Origin: JAAGZL01 sp050290785
Lineage (GTDB): Bacteria > Pseudomonadota > Gammaproteobacteria > Chromatiales > Chromatiaceae
Length of the DNA stretch: 64,000 nucleotides
Assembly: GCA_050290785.1 (NCBI GenBank)
Contig: JBNKIR010000042.1
Coordinates: forward strand, 24,346-88,345
Direction of reading: 5' to 3'
Positions 8,815 through 18,446 of the stretch are shown here, piece by piece. The translations under genes were made by a program, and so were the position numbers. The notes below the pieces were generated by a model, which was not told where the DNA came from, did not search any database, and saw nothing but the letters and a program-made list of their open reading frames with translations. Within the stretch, counting starts at the first letter, position 1. Every line of letters starts with the position of its first letter.

Positions 8815-9309
8815 AAGCCATCTCCTGTATCTATAGCCATACAAATCTAACTATTTTGATAGCAGTTTACACATTCATGAGTATATACACTGGAGAGAAA
8901 AGCGTTAGGTTTATTGCATGTAGAACAGTGCAAGAATTAAAGGAGTATGACGAGACCAAATGATGGTTATAGTTACTGGATTCTGCCAGATACCATAAAT
9001 TAATCGGTAAAGAATTCTGTTAGTCGGACGCTAACCATGGTCAGGTAACCTGTTTATTTGGCAACAGATATTGCGGTTCAGCGTATATGCAAGGCCATTC
9101 AATCCATCTATAATGTTGCCGTTAAAAATAATCGGGGTTAATAAAAGGTTGTAACTATTTGTAATGGAATTAAAAAATTGATATGCGTAAATGCAAGGCA
9201 TGGATAATGCCAATCTGATTGATCGGGTTTGATTGGCTGTCGCTGAGTATGTTTTTGCGGGTTTTACCTAACATTACGCATATTGAAGTGAAGAATAAGG
9301 CGAAAATAA
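8815..9309. other. Non-coding, AT-rich intergenic region
   Basis: Nearly 500 bases between the divergent DUF6763-like and L,D-transpeptidase genes. I see no supported ORF, no strong hairpin and no recognisable promoter I would defend. Confidence 0.5.
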
Positions 9310-9801
9310 ATGCGTACTGTAAATTTGTTAATCGGGTTGGTGATTTGGGCTGTCTCTGTAGCTGCGTCTGCAGATAAGGTGGATGTTGCGGTCGATATCT
9401 CCAAGCAGGAGATGAAGATATATGTGGAAGGCCATCGTAAATATACCTGGAAGGTCTCTTCCGCACGTGAAGGTTATTCTACCCCTACCGGTGATTACCG
9501 CCCACAGTGGATAACACGGATGCACCGCTCCAAGAAATACGATAATGCCCCCATGCCATATTCTGTGTTCTTCAACGGTGGCTATGCCATCCACGGCACC
9601 AATGAGATAAGACGTCTGGGTAGACCAGCTTCACACGGTTGCATAAGATTGCACCCAAGCAACGCTGCCAGACTGTATGGGTTGGTGAAGAAGCACGGCA
9701 AGGATAATGTGAGGATAATGGTCAGGCGTGAGATCAATCCATCCGTGCTGGCCAGTCACTTCAAGGGGCCGTTTGCGGTTGCAGAAAGGTTGTTCAATTA
9801 G
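9310..9801 (+). CDS. L,D-transpeptidase (YkuD domain), exported
   Basis: Periplasmic cell-wall enzyme family that makes or exchanges L,D cross-links in peptidoglycan or attaches proteins to it. A signal peptide covers residues 1-21 (LLIGLVIWAVSVAASA). The YkuD core follows, with HGTN at 95-98 and the catalytic motif SHGCIRLH at 108-115, Cys111 being the nucleophile. At 163 residues it is a minimal single-domain form without LysM or peptidoglycan-binding modules, unlike the larger enzyme at 49-51 kb. It stands alone on this strand. Confidence 0.92.
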   Translation: MRTVNLLIGLVIWAVSVAASADKVDVAVDISKQEMKIYVEGHRKYTWKVSSAREGYSTPTGDYRPQWITRMHRSKKYDNAPMPYSVFFNGGYAIHGTNEIRRLGRPASHGCIRLHPSNAARLYGLVKKHGKDNVRIMVRREINPSVLASHFKGPFAVAERLFN

Positions 9802-9833
9802 CTGTTGTTTTTTCCTGTTTATCTCCTACGACG

Positions 9834-10481
9834 TTACAGCATAGCAGCGCTTTTCTGAAAATATTTCCATAGAAAAAGCTGCGCTTCTGCATCCATGCCG
9901 ATGAATACCACTCCATGATCGAACATGGGTGGATGGTCTTCGGCTTCGTGTGCTGCATGTACATAGCGGATCATGCAGGTGTAGGTGAAACCAGGTTCTC
10001 CGTCTTCAGTTTCAAAATTTATTTGGAACATATCATCTATCGTTCCCAATCTTCTATTTGCCACCAGGCAGGCCCCTGCAGTACTAACATTCATGATTGA
10101 GATTGGGGTGCTATCGATATCTCCATCCACCACCAGATGGATGTTGGCTTGGGCGGCTGGAACACGGCTGCTTTTGCGCAGGGATCCTGACCTTATGTTT
10201 TCAGGGTAGGAGATATGCAGGTGGGGATATGGTTCATTGAGTATGGCCAGCACCTCTGTTTCAAAGCATACGTCCTCTTCGTCCTGTTTTATATTGACGA
10301 TAAACCTCTCACCGGGATTGATTTGTACAGGAATGTCATCTTTTTTGGGATGGGCGATTATCAGGTCCTGGCCATGGCTATAGCCAATCAGTTCTGAATG
10401 TAGATTGTTCAAAACCAGATTACTCGAAGAATCAAGTTCCAGCTCAGCTCCAATTACGAGATCAAGAAGGCTCTCATTCAT
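9834..10481 (-). CDS. PilZ-domain protein (YcgR-like architecture)
   Basis: 215-residue cytoplasmic protein. The C-terminal half is a PilZ domain, the classical c-di-GMP receptor: RxxxR is RKSSR at 102-106 and the second motif is NVSTAG at 131-136, so both ligand-binding elements are intact. The first ~95 residues form a beta-rich region like the YcgR/PilZN domain of flagellar brake proteins (GQDLIIAHPKKDDIPVQINPGERF). No flagellar genes are in the window, so its target is open. Two HD-GYP proteins in the same window could lower its ligand. Confidence 0.87.
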   Translation of the reverse strand: MNESLLDLVIGAELELDSSSNLVLNNLHSELIGYSHGQDLIIAHPKKDDIPVQINPGERFIVNIKQDEEDVCFETEVLAILNEPYPHLHISYPENIRSGSLRKSSRVPAAQANIHLVVDGDIDSTPISIMNVSTAGACLVANRRLGTIDDMFQINFETEDGEPGFTYTCMIRYVHAAHEAEDHPPMFDHGVVFIGMDAEAQLFLWKYFQKSAAML

Positions 10482-10551
10482 TTCCAGCGTTGTCCTGTTG
10501 GATTGTTAATTATTAGAAGAGAGTTTAGTACAGTTCTTTACTGGAGGGGTA

Positions 10552-11115
10552 TCAAATAAGTTCGTCAATATCAGCGCCGCTCGGTTCTTCTAACGTACTG
10601 GCGCTTTTATAGCTGTTTATAGCTTTGGAGCTGTTAGTGCTCGCCTCTTCATCGGACAGCTGCTGGGCAAATATCTCATGTCTTGCCTGTATGGCCATGC
10701 GTGCCGCCTGCGTCGCCACGGACCTGTCCTGTGGGGATGGATTGGCCGGAGCCAAGGCCGCACGACGTATCCTTTCCGCCTTGTCCAGGGTTTCCACAGG
10801 GGTACTGGCTTCAGATGTATCTATGGATACCTCGCCACCGGTCGCATACAGGACACCATCCGGACCACGGTCGTAGGTCAGGCGCGCGCCACCTCGAACA
10901 ACCGAACCACCGGCTGCAATGTGGGCGGCCTCATGGGCCCGTACCTCCCGATCACGCGCCTTTAGTTTTTGGATCTCCTTTAACTCTGTTTCATCCAGAG
11001 CGGTTTCCACGGATTCCTTTTTTTGTTGTTCCGGTGAACCGGGTTCCCTATCCTTGGTAGAGGCGAATGTCGGCGATACCGAGACTTGCTGCAGGCTAAT
11101 CGCGCTTATGTTCAT
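10552..11115 (-). CDS. Putative metalloprotease, SprA-related (PF12118-like)
   Basis: 187-residue protein whose centre, REVRAHEAAHIAAGG, carries a zincin-like HEAAH motif (His61, Glu62, His65), followed by the family stretch SVVRGGARLTYDRGPDGVLYATGGEV. This matches the SprA-related / putative metalloprotease family as I remember it. The N-terminal ~45 and C-terminal ~30 residues are polar and probably disordered. There is no signal peptide, and the third metal ligand is not identifiable by eye. Start ATG has GAGG eight bases upstream. Function is unproven in the family. Confidence 0.75.
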   Translation of the reverse strand: MNISAISLQQVSVSPTFASTKDREPGSPEQQKKESVETALDETELKEIQKLKARDREVRAHEAAHIAAGGSVVRGGARLTYDRGPDGVLYATGGEVSIDTSEASTPVETLDKAERIRRAALAPANPSPQDRSVATQAARMAIQARHEIFAQQLSDEEASTNSSKAINSYKSASTLEEPSGADIDELI

Positions 11116-11274
11116 CTCAATAACCTCTATCTTTAGTATGAGAATTTATTCCAGATTTGTCAGTCCAGATGTCTCAATTTGGGAAAAAAACTGGTTAAAT
11201 AGGAAAGGTCTTCCCGTGTTTTCACAACATTGTTCTTGATTAGGATCCAGACTCCTTAAACCTTAACAAAAGCT

Positions 11275-14200
11275 ATGAATATCCATGCCGAAGATGAACA
11301 GTCTGCGTACCCACAATGGCAGTTCTGGGTGGATCGTGGCGGTACATTTACCGACATTGTGGCCAGATCCACGCATGGTGAAGTGGTAACCGAAAAGCTG
11401 CTTTCCCATAATCCGGAACAGTATGTTGATGCAGCGATAGAGGGCATAAGACGCATAATGGGCGTTGCTGTCGGAGAGCCAATCCCTACAACTAGGATTG
11501 CTGCGGTGAAGATGGGTACCACCGTGGCCACAAACGCCCTGCTGGAGAGGCAGGGTGAGCCAACGCTGCTGGTCATCACCAAAGGTTTTGCCGATGCCTT
11601 GCGCATCGGTTATCAGAACCGTCCCAGACTGTTCGATCTGAATATCCAATTGCCGGAGATGATGTATAGGGAGGTATTGGAGATAGACGAGCGTATCGGG
11701 GCGAATGGCGAGTTGGTTACGTCCCTGGATAAGGACAAGGTTGAACATGGTCTGAGGCTGGCGTATGAGCATGGACTACGCTCAGTGGCGATCGTGTTCA
11801 TGCACGCCTACCGCTATCCGCAACACGAAGAGTGCGTTGCTGCAATCGCAAGGAAGATCGGCTTTACCCAGGTCTCAATCAGCTCCCGTGTCAGTCCTTT
11901 GATCAAGCTGATATCCCGTGGTGACACCACAGTGGTCGATGCCTATCTATCACCCATCCTGGGTCGTTATGTGGAGCAGGTGGCATCAGAACTGAGCGGG
12001 ATGGAACGGGACGGCGGCCGCCTGATGTTTATGCAATCCAACGGTGGTCTGGCCGATGCGCAATACTTTCACGGCAAGGATGCGATCCTCTCTGGTCCGG
12101 CCGGTGGCGTGGTGGGCATGGTGGAGACGGCGGTGGCGGCCGGATATGACAAGCTGATCGGTTTTGACATGGGCGGCACCTCTACGGACGTAAGCCATTT
12201 TGCCGGGGAGTACGAGCGTGTATTCGAAACCGAGGTCGCCGGTGTGCGCATGCGTGCACCTATGATGCAGATCCATACCGTAGCGGCGGGTGGCGGCTCT
12301 ATCCTGCGGTTCGATGGCGCCCGTTTTCGGGTGGGACCGGACTCGGCCGGCGCAGATCCCGGTCCGGCCTGCTACCGCAAGGGCGGACCGCTCACCGTGA
12401 CCGACTGTAATCTGATGCTGGGCAGGCTGCAACCGGACCACTTCCCCAGGATATTCGGCGCTGATGCCAACCAGATGCTGGATAGAGAGATAGTGGAGAG
12501 AAGATTCACCGATCTGTCAGAAGAGATCGCAACGGTCACCGGTATCAGACGCACACCACATCAGGTGGCACAGGGCTTTCTTGCCATTGCCGTCGAGAAT
12601 ATGGCCAACGCCATCAAGCGTATCTCCATTCAGAGGGGATATGATGTTACGGAGTATACCCTCTGCTGTTTTGGTGGTGCCGGGGGACAGCACGCCTGTC
12701 TGGTGGCGGACGCCCTGGGCATCAAGCGCATATACCTGCACCAATTTGCCGGAGTGCTCTCCGCCTATGGCATGGGTCTGGCCGATCAGAGGGTGATCAA
12801 GAGCAGAGGGATTGAGCGGATATTGGATGGTGAAGTTATCGCCTCGCTGCAGCTCGTGGCCAGCGATCTCCTGATGCAGGCCGAAGGGGAGCTGCATGAC
12901 CAGGGGGTAGGGCAGGGGCGTATCAGAAGCGAGCAGAGGGTGCATCTGCGCTATGCTGGATCGGACAGTTCTCTGCTGGTGGACCTTTGTACGCTTGATG
13001 GCATGGTGGAAGGGTTTAACCACCAGCATCGGCAGCGTTTCGGTTTTACCGATCCGGACAAGGAGATTATCGTGGGGGCCGTGCAGGTAGAGGCCATAGG
13101 TATGACCGATACCCACGAACTCAGTCTAGTTCCGGAGGCAGGTGTAGCCTCATCCCAGATACAGGCAACCCATACCGTCTTTATAGGTGACGAGGCATTG
13201 CCCACACCATTCTATCTGCGTGGGCGGATTGCAGTGGGGCAGGAGATAACGGGTCCGGCGGTCATTATCGAGACAACGGGCACCATTGTCATAGAGCCTG
13301 GATGGCGGGCATTGCTTACGCCGCGGAATGAGATGGTCCTGGAGCGCTATCGCCCTCTGCCACAGCGGGTGGCGATAGGCGCCAACGTGGATCCGGTGAT
13401 GTTGGAGATATTTAACAACCTGTTCATGTCCATCGCCGAACAGATGGGGCTGGTGCTGGAGAACACTGCGGTCTCGGTCAATATCAAGGAGCGGCAGGAT
13501 TTCTCTTGCGCCCTGTTTGATCGGGAGGGAGATCTCATCGCCAATGCCCCCCACATCCCTGTGCATCTCGGTTCCATGGGTGAGAGCATCAAGGCGGTCA
13601 TGTCCAAGCACGGCGGTACCATGAGAATGGGAGATGCCTATATCCTGAACAATCCCTATGCCGGTGGCACGCATTTGCCCGACATCACGGTGGTCAAACC
13701 GGTATTTCATTCTGGTAATGAGATGCCGGTGTTCTACGTGGCCGCACGGGGACATCATGCCGATATCGGTGGTATCACGCCTGGCTCTATGCCGTCCGAC
13801 TCCAGCAACGTGCAACAGGAGGGGGTCTTAATCGACAATATCAAGCTGGTTGATCGCGGCAGGATGCTGGAGCAGGAGATGCGGAGCCTGCTCGCATCCG
13901 GTCCCTATCCGGCGCGTAACGTCGACTACAATATATCCGATCTCAAGGCCCAGCTCGCCGCCTGTGAGAAGGGTATGCAGGAGTTGTTGCGCACGGCGGA
14001 GCACTTCGGGATCGATGTGGTGCAGGCCTATATGTCCCATGTGCAGGCCAACGCGGAAGAGTCGGTGCGGCGGGTGCTGGATGTGTTGCACGATGGTGAG
14101 TTCTGTTACGACATGGATGACGGCAGCAGGGTGTGCGTGAAGATCAGTGTGGACCGGTCAACGAGGAGTGCGGATATAGACTTCAGTGGCACCAGCCCCC

Positions 14201-14913
14201 AACATCCCTGCAACTACAACGCACCCAGCGCCATCTGTCGTGCAGCAGTCCTGTATGTGTTCCGTTGTCTGGTGGCGGATGATATCCCGCTGAATGAGGG
14301 CTGTCTGAAGCCGCTCAATATTGTTCTTCCAGACAATTCCATGATCAATCCGTCCTATCCGGCTGCGGTGGTGGCCGGCAATGTGGAGACCTCCCAGGTG
14401 ATCGTGGATACCCTGTTGGGCGCGCTGGGTGTGGCGGCGGCATCCCAGGGCACCATGAACAACTTCACCTGGGGCAACGACAGGTACCAGTACTACGAGA
14501 CCATATGCGGCGGTTCCGGTGCCACGGCCGATCAAGACGGGACGGACGCAGTACATACCCACATGACCAACTCCAGGCTGACCGATCCGGAGGTGTTGGA
14601 GTGGCGTTTCCCGGTGCGTCTGGAGGAGTTCTCGATTCGACAAGGTTCCGGAGGGAGGGGAAAACACAGTGGTGGAGACGGCGCCATACGCAGGCTTAGA
14701 TTTCTGCAGCCGATGCAGGCCAATATCCTAGCCGGTCATCGGCGTATTCCACCTTATGGTATGCATGGTGGAGAGCCGGGACGACCGGGGAGCAACTATC
14801 TACTTCATAGCGATGGACGCCGTACGGAGTTTCACTCTCAGGGCAATATCCAGGTGCAGGCGGGAGATGTCATGGTCATAGAGACGCCGGGTGGAGGGGG
14901 GTATGGTGGGTAG
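11275..14913 (+). CDS. 5-oxoprolinase / hydantoinase A-B fusion
   Basis: 1212-residue ATP-dependent ring-opening enzyme, most likely 5-oxoprolinase, converting 5-oxoproline to glutamate. The HyuA-like half comes first with the ASKHA nucleotide-binding loops DRGGTFTD (20-27) and FDMGGTSTD. The HyuB-like half begins near residue 700 (DPVMLEIFNNLF) and ends in a Gly-rich tail typical of the family. Both halves are in one chain, as in eukaryotic and many bacterial 5-oxoprolinases; separate substrates such as hydantoins cannot be excluded. It precedes a TRAP transporter on the same strand, but more than 400 bases and a repeat element separate them, so co-regulation is only possible. Confidence 0.88.
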   Translation: MNIHAEDEQSAYPQWQFWVDRGGTFTDIVARSTHGEVVTEKLLSHNPEQYVDAAIEGIRRIMGVAVGEPIPTTRIAAVKMGTTVATNALLERQGEPTLLVITKGFADALRIGYQNRPRLFDLNIQLPEMMYREVLEIDERIGANGELVTSLDKDKVEHGLRLAYEHGLRSVAIVFMHAYRYPQHEECVAAIARKIGFTQVSISSRVSPLIKLISRGDTTVVDAYLSPILGRYVEQVASELSGMERDGGRLMFMQSNGGLADAQYFHGKDAILSGPAGGVVGMVETAVAAGYDKLIGFDMGGTSTDVSHFAGEYERVFETEVAGVRMRAPMMQIHTVAAGGGSILRFDGARFRVGPDSAGADPGPACYRKGGPLTVTDCNLMLGRLQPDHFPRIFGADANQMLDREIVERRFTDLSEEIATVTGIRRTPHQVAQGFLAIAVENMANAIKRISIQRGYDVTEYTLCCFGGAGGQHACLVADALGIKRIYLHQFAGVLSAYGMGLADQRVIKSRGIERILDGEVIASLQLVASDLLMQAEGELHDQGVGQGRIRSEQRVHLRYAGSDSSLLVDLCTLDGMVEGFNHQHRQRFGFTDPDKEIIVGAVQVEAIGMTDTHELSLVPEAGVASSQIQATHTVFIGDEALPTPFYLRGRIAVGQEITGPAVIIETTGTIVIEPGWRALLTPRNEMVLERYRPLPQRVAIGANVDPVMLEIFNNLFMSIAEQMGLVLENTAVSVNIKERQDFSCALFDREGDLIANAPHIPVHLGSMGESIKAVMSKHGGTMRMGDAYILNNPYAGGTHLPDITVVKPVFHSGNEMPVFYVAARGHHADIGGITPGSMPSDSSNVQQEGVLIDNIKLVDRGRMLEQEMRSLLASGPYPARNVDYNISDLKAQLAACEKGMQELLRTAEHFGIDVVQAYMSHVQANAEESVRRVLDVLHDGEFCYDMDDGSRVCVKISVDRSTRSADIDFSGTSPQHPCNYNAPSAICRAAVLYVFRCLVADDIPLNEGCLKPLNIVLPDNSMINPSYPAAVVAGNVETSQVIVDTLLGALGVAAASQGTMNNFTWGNDRYQYYETICGGSGATADQDGTDAVHTHMTNSRLTDPEVLEWRFPVRLEEFSIRQGSGGRGKHSGGDGAIRRLRFLQPMQANILAGHRRIPPYGMHGGEPGRPGSNYLLHSDGRRTEFHSQGNIQVQAGDVMVIETPGGGGYGG

Positions 14914-15342
14914 GGGAGATGTCCATGCCATATCCTACATGTATGGTTTGACCTCCCTTCCTCATTCCCAGTCTTAGGTTAGACCGCGAAGTACGCAAAG
15001 GGCGCCAAGATATTGCTTTGCGTTCTTGGCGTGCTTTGCGGTAAAAGTGGTTAAGAGGTCGGAGTCAGTATTTAGTACTACAAAACGCAGGAAGCATGCA
15101 GGGCAGAATAATGACTCCGCCCCCTGTGCGTACTACGCGATGCTTTATTACTTATATTTCTTCCGGCAATATTCAGTATTGTGCTATGCGGTTCCAGGCC
15201 TGAAAATAACTGAAATAGTGTTAGAATCACCGCTGCAGCCGATGGAACGTCTGTGACAAGATCTATATCTGCTATACATTAGTAGTGTTGTAGACAAATA
15301 CCGTCCTTTCGCCCATAAACAACCACAAGAGGATCAGTGAAA
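14914..15342. other. Intergenic region with repeat element
   Basis: Lies between the 5-oxoprolinase gene and dctP. It contains the imperfect palindromic repeat described at 14983-15042. The remainder shows no supported gene; an ORF on the plus strand starts inside the repeat and looks spurious. Confidence 0.6.
14983..15042. repeat. Imperfect 27-bp inverted repeat built from GCGNAAG-like units
   Basis: Left arm 14983-15009 (starts ACCGCGAAGTACGCAAAG) and right arm 15015-15042 (ends GTGCTTTGCGGT) are complementary at most positions around a short centre. Each arm is itself made of near-repeats of the type CGCNAAG. This kind of element recurs as an interspersed palindromic repeat in many proteobacterial genomes, from memory. 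No transposase is nearby, so it would be non-autonomous. Confidence 0.65.
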
Positions 15343-16416
15343 ATGTTTAAATTCAAGTTTTCCAGAAAACTTATTTTGGTGGCACTCGGCGCGATTGCCC
15401 TGATCAATCCGGCGTTTTCCGCCGACAAGGTCTATCGTCTTAAGCTGGCAGAGAGCTGGCCACCCAATTTCCCTATCTTCGGTGACTCCACCAAAAACCT
15501 GGCCGAGTCGGTCAAGACCATGTCCAGTGGGCGTCTGATCATCACCATTGACTCCAAGAATAAACACAAGGCGCCGTTCGGCATCTTTGATATGGTGCGT
15601 GGCGGTCAGTATGACATGGGCCACTCTGCTTCTTACTACTGGAAGGGCAAGGATCCCAACACCCTGTTCTTTACCTCTATGCCTTTCGGCATGATCGCGC
15701 CTGAACAGTATGGCTGGTTCTACTTCGGTGGTGGTATGGAGCTGATGAAGAAGGTGTATGACAAGCACGGGGTGCTCTCCTTCCCGGGCGGTAACACCGG
15801 TAACCAGATGGGTGGCTGGTTTCAGAAAGAGATCAACTCGGTGGCCGATCTGCAGGGTCTGAAGATGCGTATCCCAGGTTTTGCCGGTGAGGTGCTGGCC
15901 AAGCTTGGCGCCAAGCCCACCAATATACCTGCCGGTGAGCTCTACACCGCCCTTGAACGTCGCACCATCGATGCACTGGAGTGGGTCGGGCCTTCTCTGG
16001 ACCTGCGCATGGGCTTCCATAAGATTGCTCCCTACTACTACACCGGATGGCATGAGCCGGCCACCGAACTGCAATTCCTGATCAACAAGAAGTCATGGGA
16101 TAAACTGCCGGCCGATCTGCAGGAGATACTGCGCGTGGCCATGCGTAATGCCGCATATGATATGTACATCCAGTCCTATCATGACAGTAGCGAGAACTGG
16201 GACAAGATGAAGAGTGAATATCCCAACATCAAGGTCAAGACCTTTCCCAAGGATGTTATGGATGCGCTGCGTAAGGCCAATGCCGAGTTGCTGGAGGAGC
16301 GTTCAAAGGACGATCCACTGGCCAAGGAGATTATCGATTCCCAGGCCGCATACATGAAAAAGGCGCGTGTCTGGACCGATATATCGGATAAGGCGTATCT
16401 TGATAGTCAACAGTAA
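15343..16416 (+). CDS. dctP: TRAP transporter solute-binding protein (DctP/TakP type)
   Basis: Periplasmic receptor that delivers an organic acid to the DctQM permease, driven by the ion gradient. A signal peptide ends near SADKVYRLKLAESW. The binding-site segment LKMRIPGFAGEVL...LEWVGPSLDLRMGFHKIA...GWHEPATEL resembles the TakP subgroup, which binds 2-oxo acids, so I favour an oxo- or hydroxy-acid over a C4-dicarboxylate. A GTG six bases upstream (15337) is also possible, but AAGAGGA lies nine bases from the ATG at 15343. A terminator follows the gene. Confidence 0.93.
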   Translation: MFKFKFSRKLILVALGAIALINPAFSADKVYRLKLAESWPPNFPIFGDSTKNLAESVKTMSSGRLIITIDSKNKHKAPFGIFDMVRGGQYDMGHSASYYWKGKDPNTLFFTSMPFGMIAPEQYGWFYFGGGMELMKKVYDKHGVLSFPGGNTGNQMGGWFQKEINSVADLQGLKMRIPGFAGEVLAKLGAKPTNIPAGELYTALERRTIDALEWVGPSLDLRMGFHKIAPYYYTGWHEPATELQFLINKKSWDKLPADLQEILRVAMRNAAYDMYIQSYHDSSENWDKMKSEYPNIKVKTFPKDVMDALRKANAELLEERSKDDPLAKEIIDSQAAYMKKARVWTDISDKAYLDSQQ

Positions 16417-16429
16417 TTCGTTAGAGATG

Positions 16430-16457
16430 ACCGGCAGCCGAAAGGCTGCCGGTTTTT
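16430..16457 (+). terminator. Intrinsic terminator between dctP and dctQ
   Basis: ACCGGCAGCC, GAAA tetraloop, GGCTGCCGGT followed by five T. A perfect 10-bp stem with T-tract inside the TRAP operon. It should trim most transcripts after dctP, giving an excess of binding protein over permease. Confidence 0.88.
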
Positions 16458-16470
16458 ATCGGGGTCGATA

Positions 16471-17007
16471 ATGTTTCTGCTGAAGTTAGAACAATGGATC
16501 AACGGTTTTTCCGATCTGCTGGGAAAGATCGCCGGTGTGTTGTTGGTTGTCCTGCTGTTCAATGTCTTTTACGACGTTGTTATGCGCTATATGTTCAATG
16601 ATGTCTCCATCGGGATGCAGGAGTTTGAGTGGCATCTGTATGCGACCATATTCCTACTGGGGGTATCTTACGCCCTGCGGCATGATGGACATGTACGGGT
16701 GGATATTATCTATGAAGGTCTAAGCGCAAAAAAGCAGGGATGGATCGATCTGGTCGGTTGTGTCATCTTTTTGCTGCCATTTACTCTGTTGGTGTTTTAC
16801 TACGGGCTGGATTTTGTGGCGGAGTCATGGGATATGTCTGAGCGTTCGGGAGATCCTGGTGGACTGCTCTATCGTTGGGCCATCAAGTCCATGATCCCCA
16901 TAGCATTCATGTCCATGGCCATAAGTGGTGTTGGTCTTATCCTGCATGCAGTCAACATGATTCGTGGGACGCATCGGGACGGTCACAAGGCCGAACCGCA
17001 GTTTTAG
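16471..17007 (+). CDS. dctQ: TRAP transporter small permease subunit (DctQ)
   Basis: 178-residue inner-membrane protein with four predicted helices, at about residues 18-40, 50-70, 95-115 and 138-160. It contains the DctQ-type segment LYATIFLLGVSYALRHDGHVRVDI. It pairs with the DctM gene 19 bases downstream to form the translocation unit. It starts 13 bases after the T-tract of the internal terminator, so its expression depends on read-through or a promoter I cannot see. Confidence 0.92.
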   Translation: MFLLKLEQWINGFSDLLGKIAGVLLVVLLFNVFYDVVMRYMFNDVSIGMQEFEWHLYATIFLLGVSYALRHDGHVRVDIIYEGLSAKKQGWIDLVGCVIFLLPFTLLVFYYGLDFVAESWDMSERSGDPGGLLYRWAIKSMIPIAFMSMAISGVGLILHAVNMIRGTHRDGHKAEPQF

Positions 17008-17026
17008 GCGGACAGGTAATAATAAT

Positions 17027-18316
17027 ATGATCGGTATAATAATGTTCTTTGCGGCACTGGTGCTGCTCCTGTTCGGATTTCCGGTAGCCTTCACCTTCGG
17101 TGGCGTTGCTTTGATGTTTGGTGTGTTTGCCGAAGGTCCTGAGATATTCGCCTTCATGCCGTTTCGTATCTATTCCATCATGGAGAACACGGTGTTGATG
17201 GCCATACCGCTGTTCATCTTTATGGGTATAGTGCTGCAACGCACCAAACTTGCTGAACAGTTGCTGGAGTCCATGGGTAAGCTGTTCGGAAGCGTACGCG
17301 GTGGTCTGGCCATATCAACTATGCTGGTTGGCGCACTGCTGGCGGCTTCGACTGGCGTGGTGGGTGCGTCCGTGGTGGCCATGGGGCTGATCTCCCTGCC
17401 GGTGATGCTCAAGTTCAACTATTGCAAGAAACTGACCTGCGGCACAATCTGCGGTGCCGGTACCCTGGGTCAGATTATCCCCCCATCCATAGTCTTGATC
17501 ATATTGGGTGATGTGATGGGCATCCCGGTTGGTGATCTGTTCAGAGCTGCGGTTGCCCCTGGCATGGTTCTGGTAGGAGCCTATGTTATATATATCCTGA
17601 TAAAGGCCTACAAGCAGCCTAAGAGGGCACCTGCTATTCCCATGGATGATGCTTTGGAGAGCAAACGGGAGCAGTATTTTTCTGCTCTCAAGGCTGTCTT
17701 GCCTCCACTGATCCTGATCCTGGTGGTGCTGGGTTCCATCTTTGCCGGTATCGCCACGCCCACGGAGTCATCAGCCCTGGGGGGTTTTGGCGCACTGGTA
17801 CTGGCCGTGATGTATGGTCAATTCAGCTGGAAGATGGTGTATCAGTCAGCCCTGGATACGGTAAAGGTTACCTCCATGGTGTTCGCCATCCTGTTGGGGG
17901 CAACGGCATTCTCCATGGCCTTTACCTACACAGGTGGCGATCTGATCGTGGAAGAGGTGCTTACGCAGTTGCCCGGTCAGCAGATGGGATTCCTCATCCT
18001 CTCTATGATAGTGATCCTGGTGTTGGGATTCTTTATCGATTTTGTCGAGATCTCGTTTATCATCGTGCCCATGCTGGCGCCGGTGGCGGATACCCTGGGG
18101 ATAGCGCCACTATGGTTTGCCATCCTTATCGCCATGAATCTGCAGACATCATTTCTGACACCACCATTTGGTTTCTCGCTGTTCTATCTGAAAGGTGTTG
18201 CGCCACCAGAGGTTAGCACGATGGATATCTACCGGGGGGTCGTCCCTTTCATTCTCATGCAGACGGCGATTGTTTTGTCCATATTGCTGTTCCCTGATCT
18301 CTACGGTCTTAGATGA
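17027..18316 (+). CDS. dctM: TRAP transporter large permease subunit (DctM)
   Basis: 429-residue polytopic membrane protein with about twelve hydrophobic segments, the family's usual size. Signature stretches include GGLAISTMLVGALLAASTGVVGAS and GTICGAGTLGQIIPPS, the elevator-type transport core. The frame extends upstream to 16964 into dctQ, but the ATG at 17027 gives the normal N-terminus (MIGIIMFFAALVLLLFGFPVA) and follows GGACAGG. It is the last gene of the dctPQM unit. Confidence 0.94.
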   Translation: MIGIIMFFAALVLLLFGFPVAFTFGGVALMFGVFAEGPEIFAFMPFRIYSIMENTVLMAIPLFIFMGIVLQRTKLAEQLLESMGKLFGSVRGGLAISTMLVGALLAASTGVVGASVVAMGLISLPVMLKFNYCKKLTCGTICGAGTLGQIIPPSIVLIILGDVMGIPVGDLFRAAVAPGMVLVGAYVIYILIKAYKQPKRAPAIPMDDALESKREQYFSALKAVLPPLILILVVLGSIFAGIATPTESSALGGFGALVLAVMYGQFSWKMVYQSALDTVKVTSMVFAILLGATAFSMAFTYTGGDLIVEEVLTQLPGQQMGFLILSMIVILVLGFFIDFVEISFIIVPMLAPVADTLGIAPLWFAILIAMNLQTSFLTPPFGFSLFYLKGVAPPEVSTMDIYRGVVPFILMQTAIVLSILLFPDLYGLR

Positions 18317-18446
18317 TCTTTACGTAAGTTTTCGGATAAGAAACAAAAGGTTAATTAGTACAAAAAGATCCTCTCCTATGTGGTATTGAACTCTTTCATC
18401 CGCCAGGAAGACTAACTGTTTAACTGGGAAATTCTGGAGGAGCGAG

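Noticed and set aside
15026..15256. 76-codon plus-strand ORF in the intergenic region before dctP
   Set aside because: Begins inside the palindromic repeat, no ribosome-binding site, no similarity.
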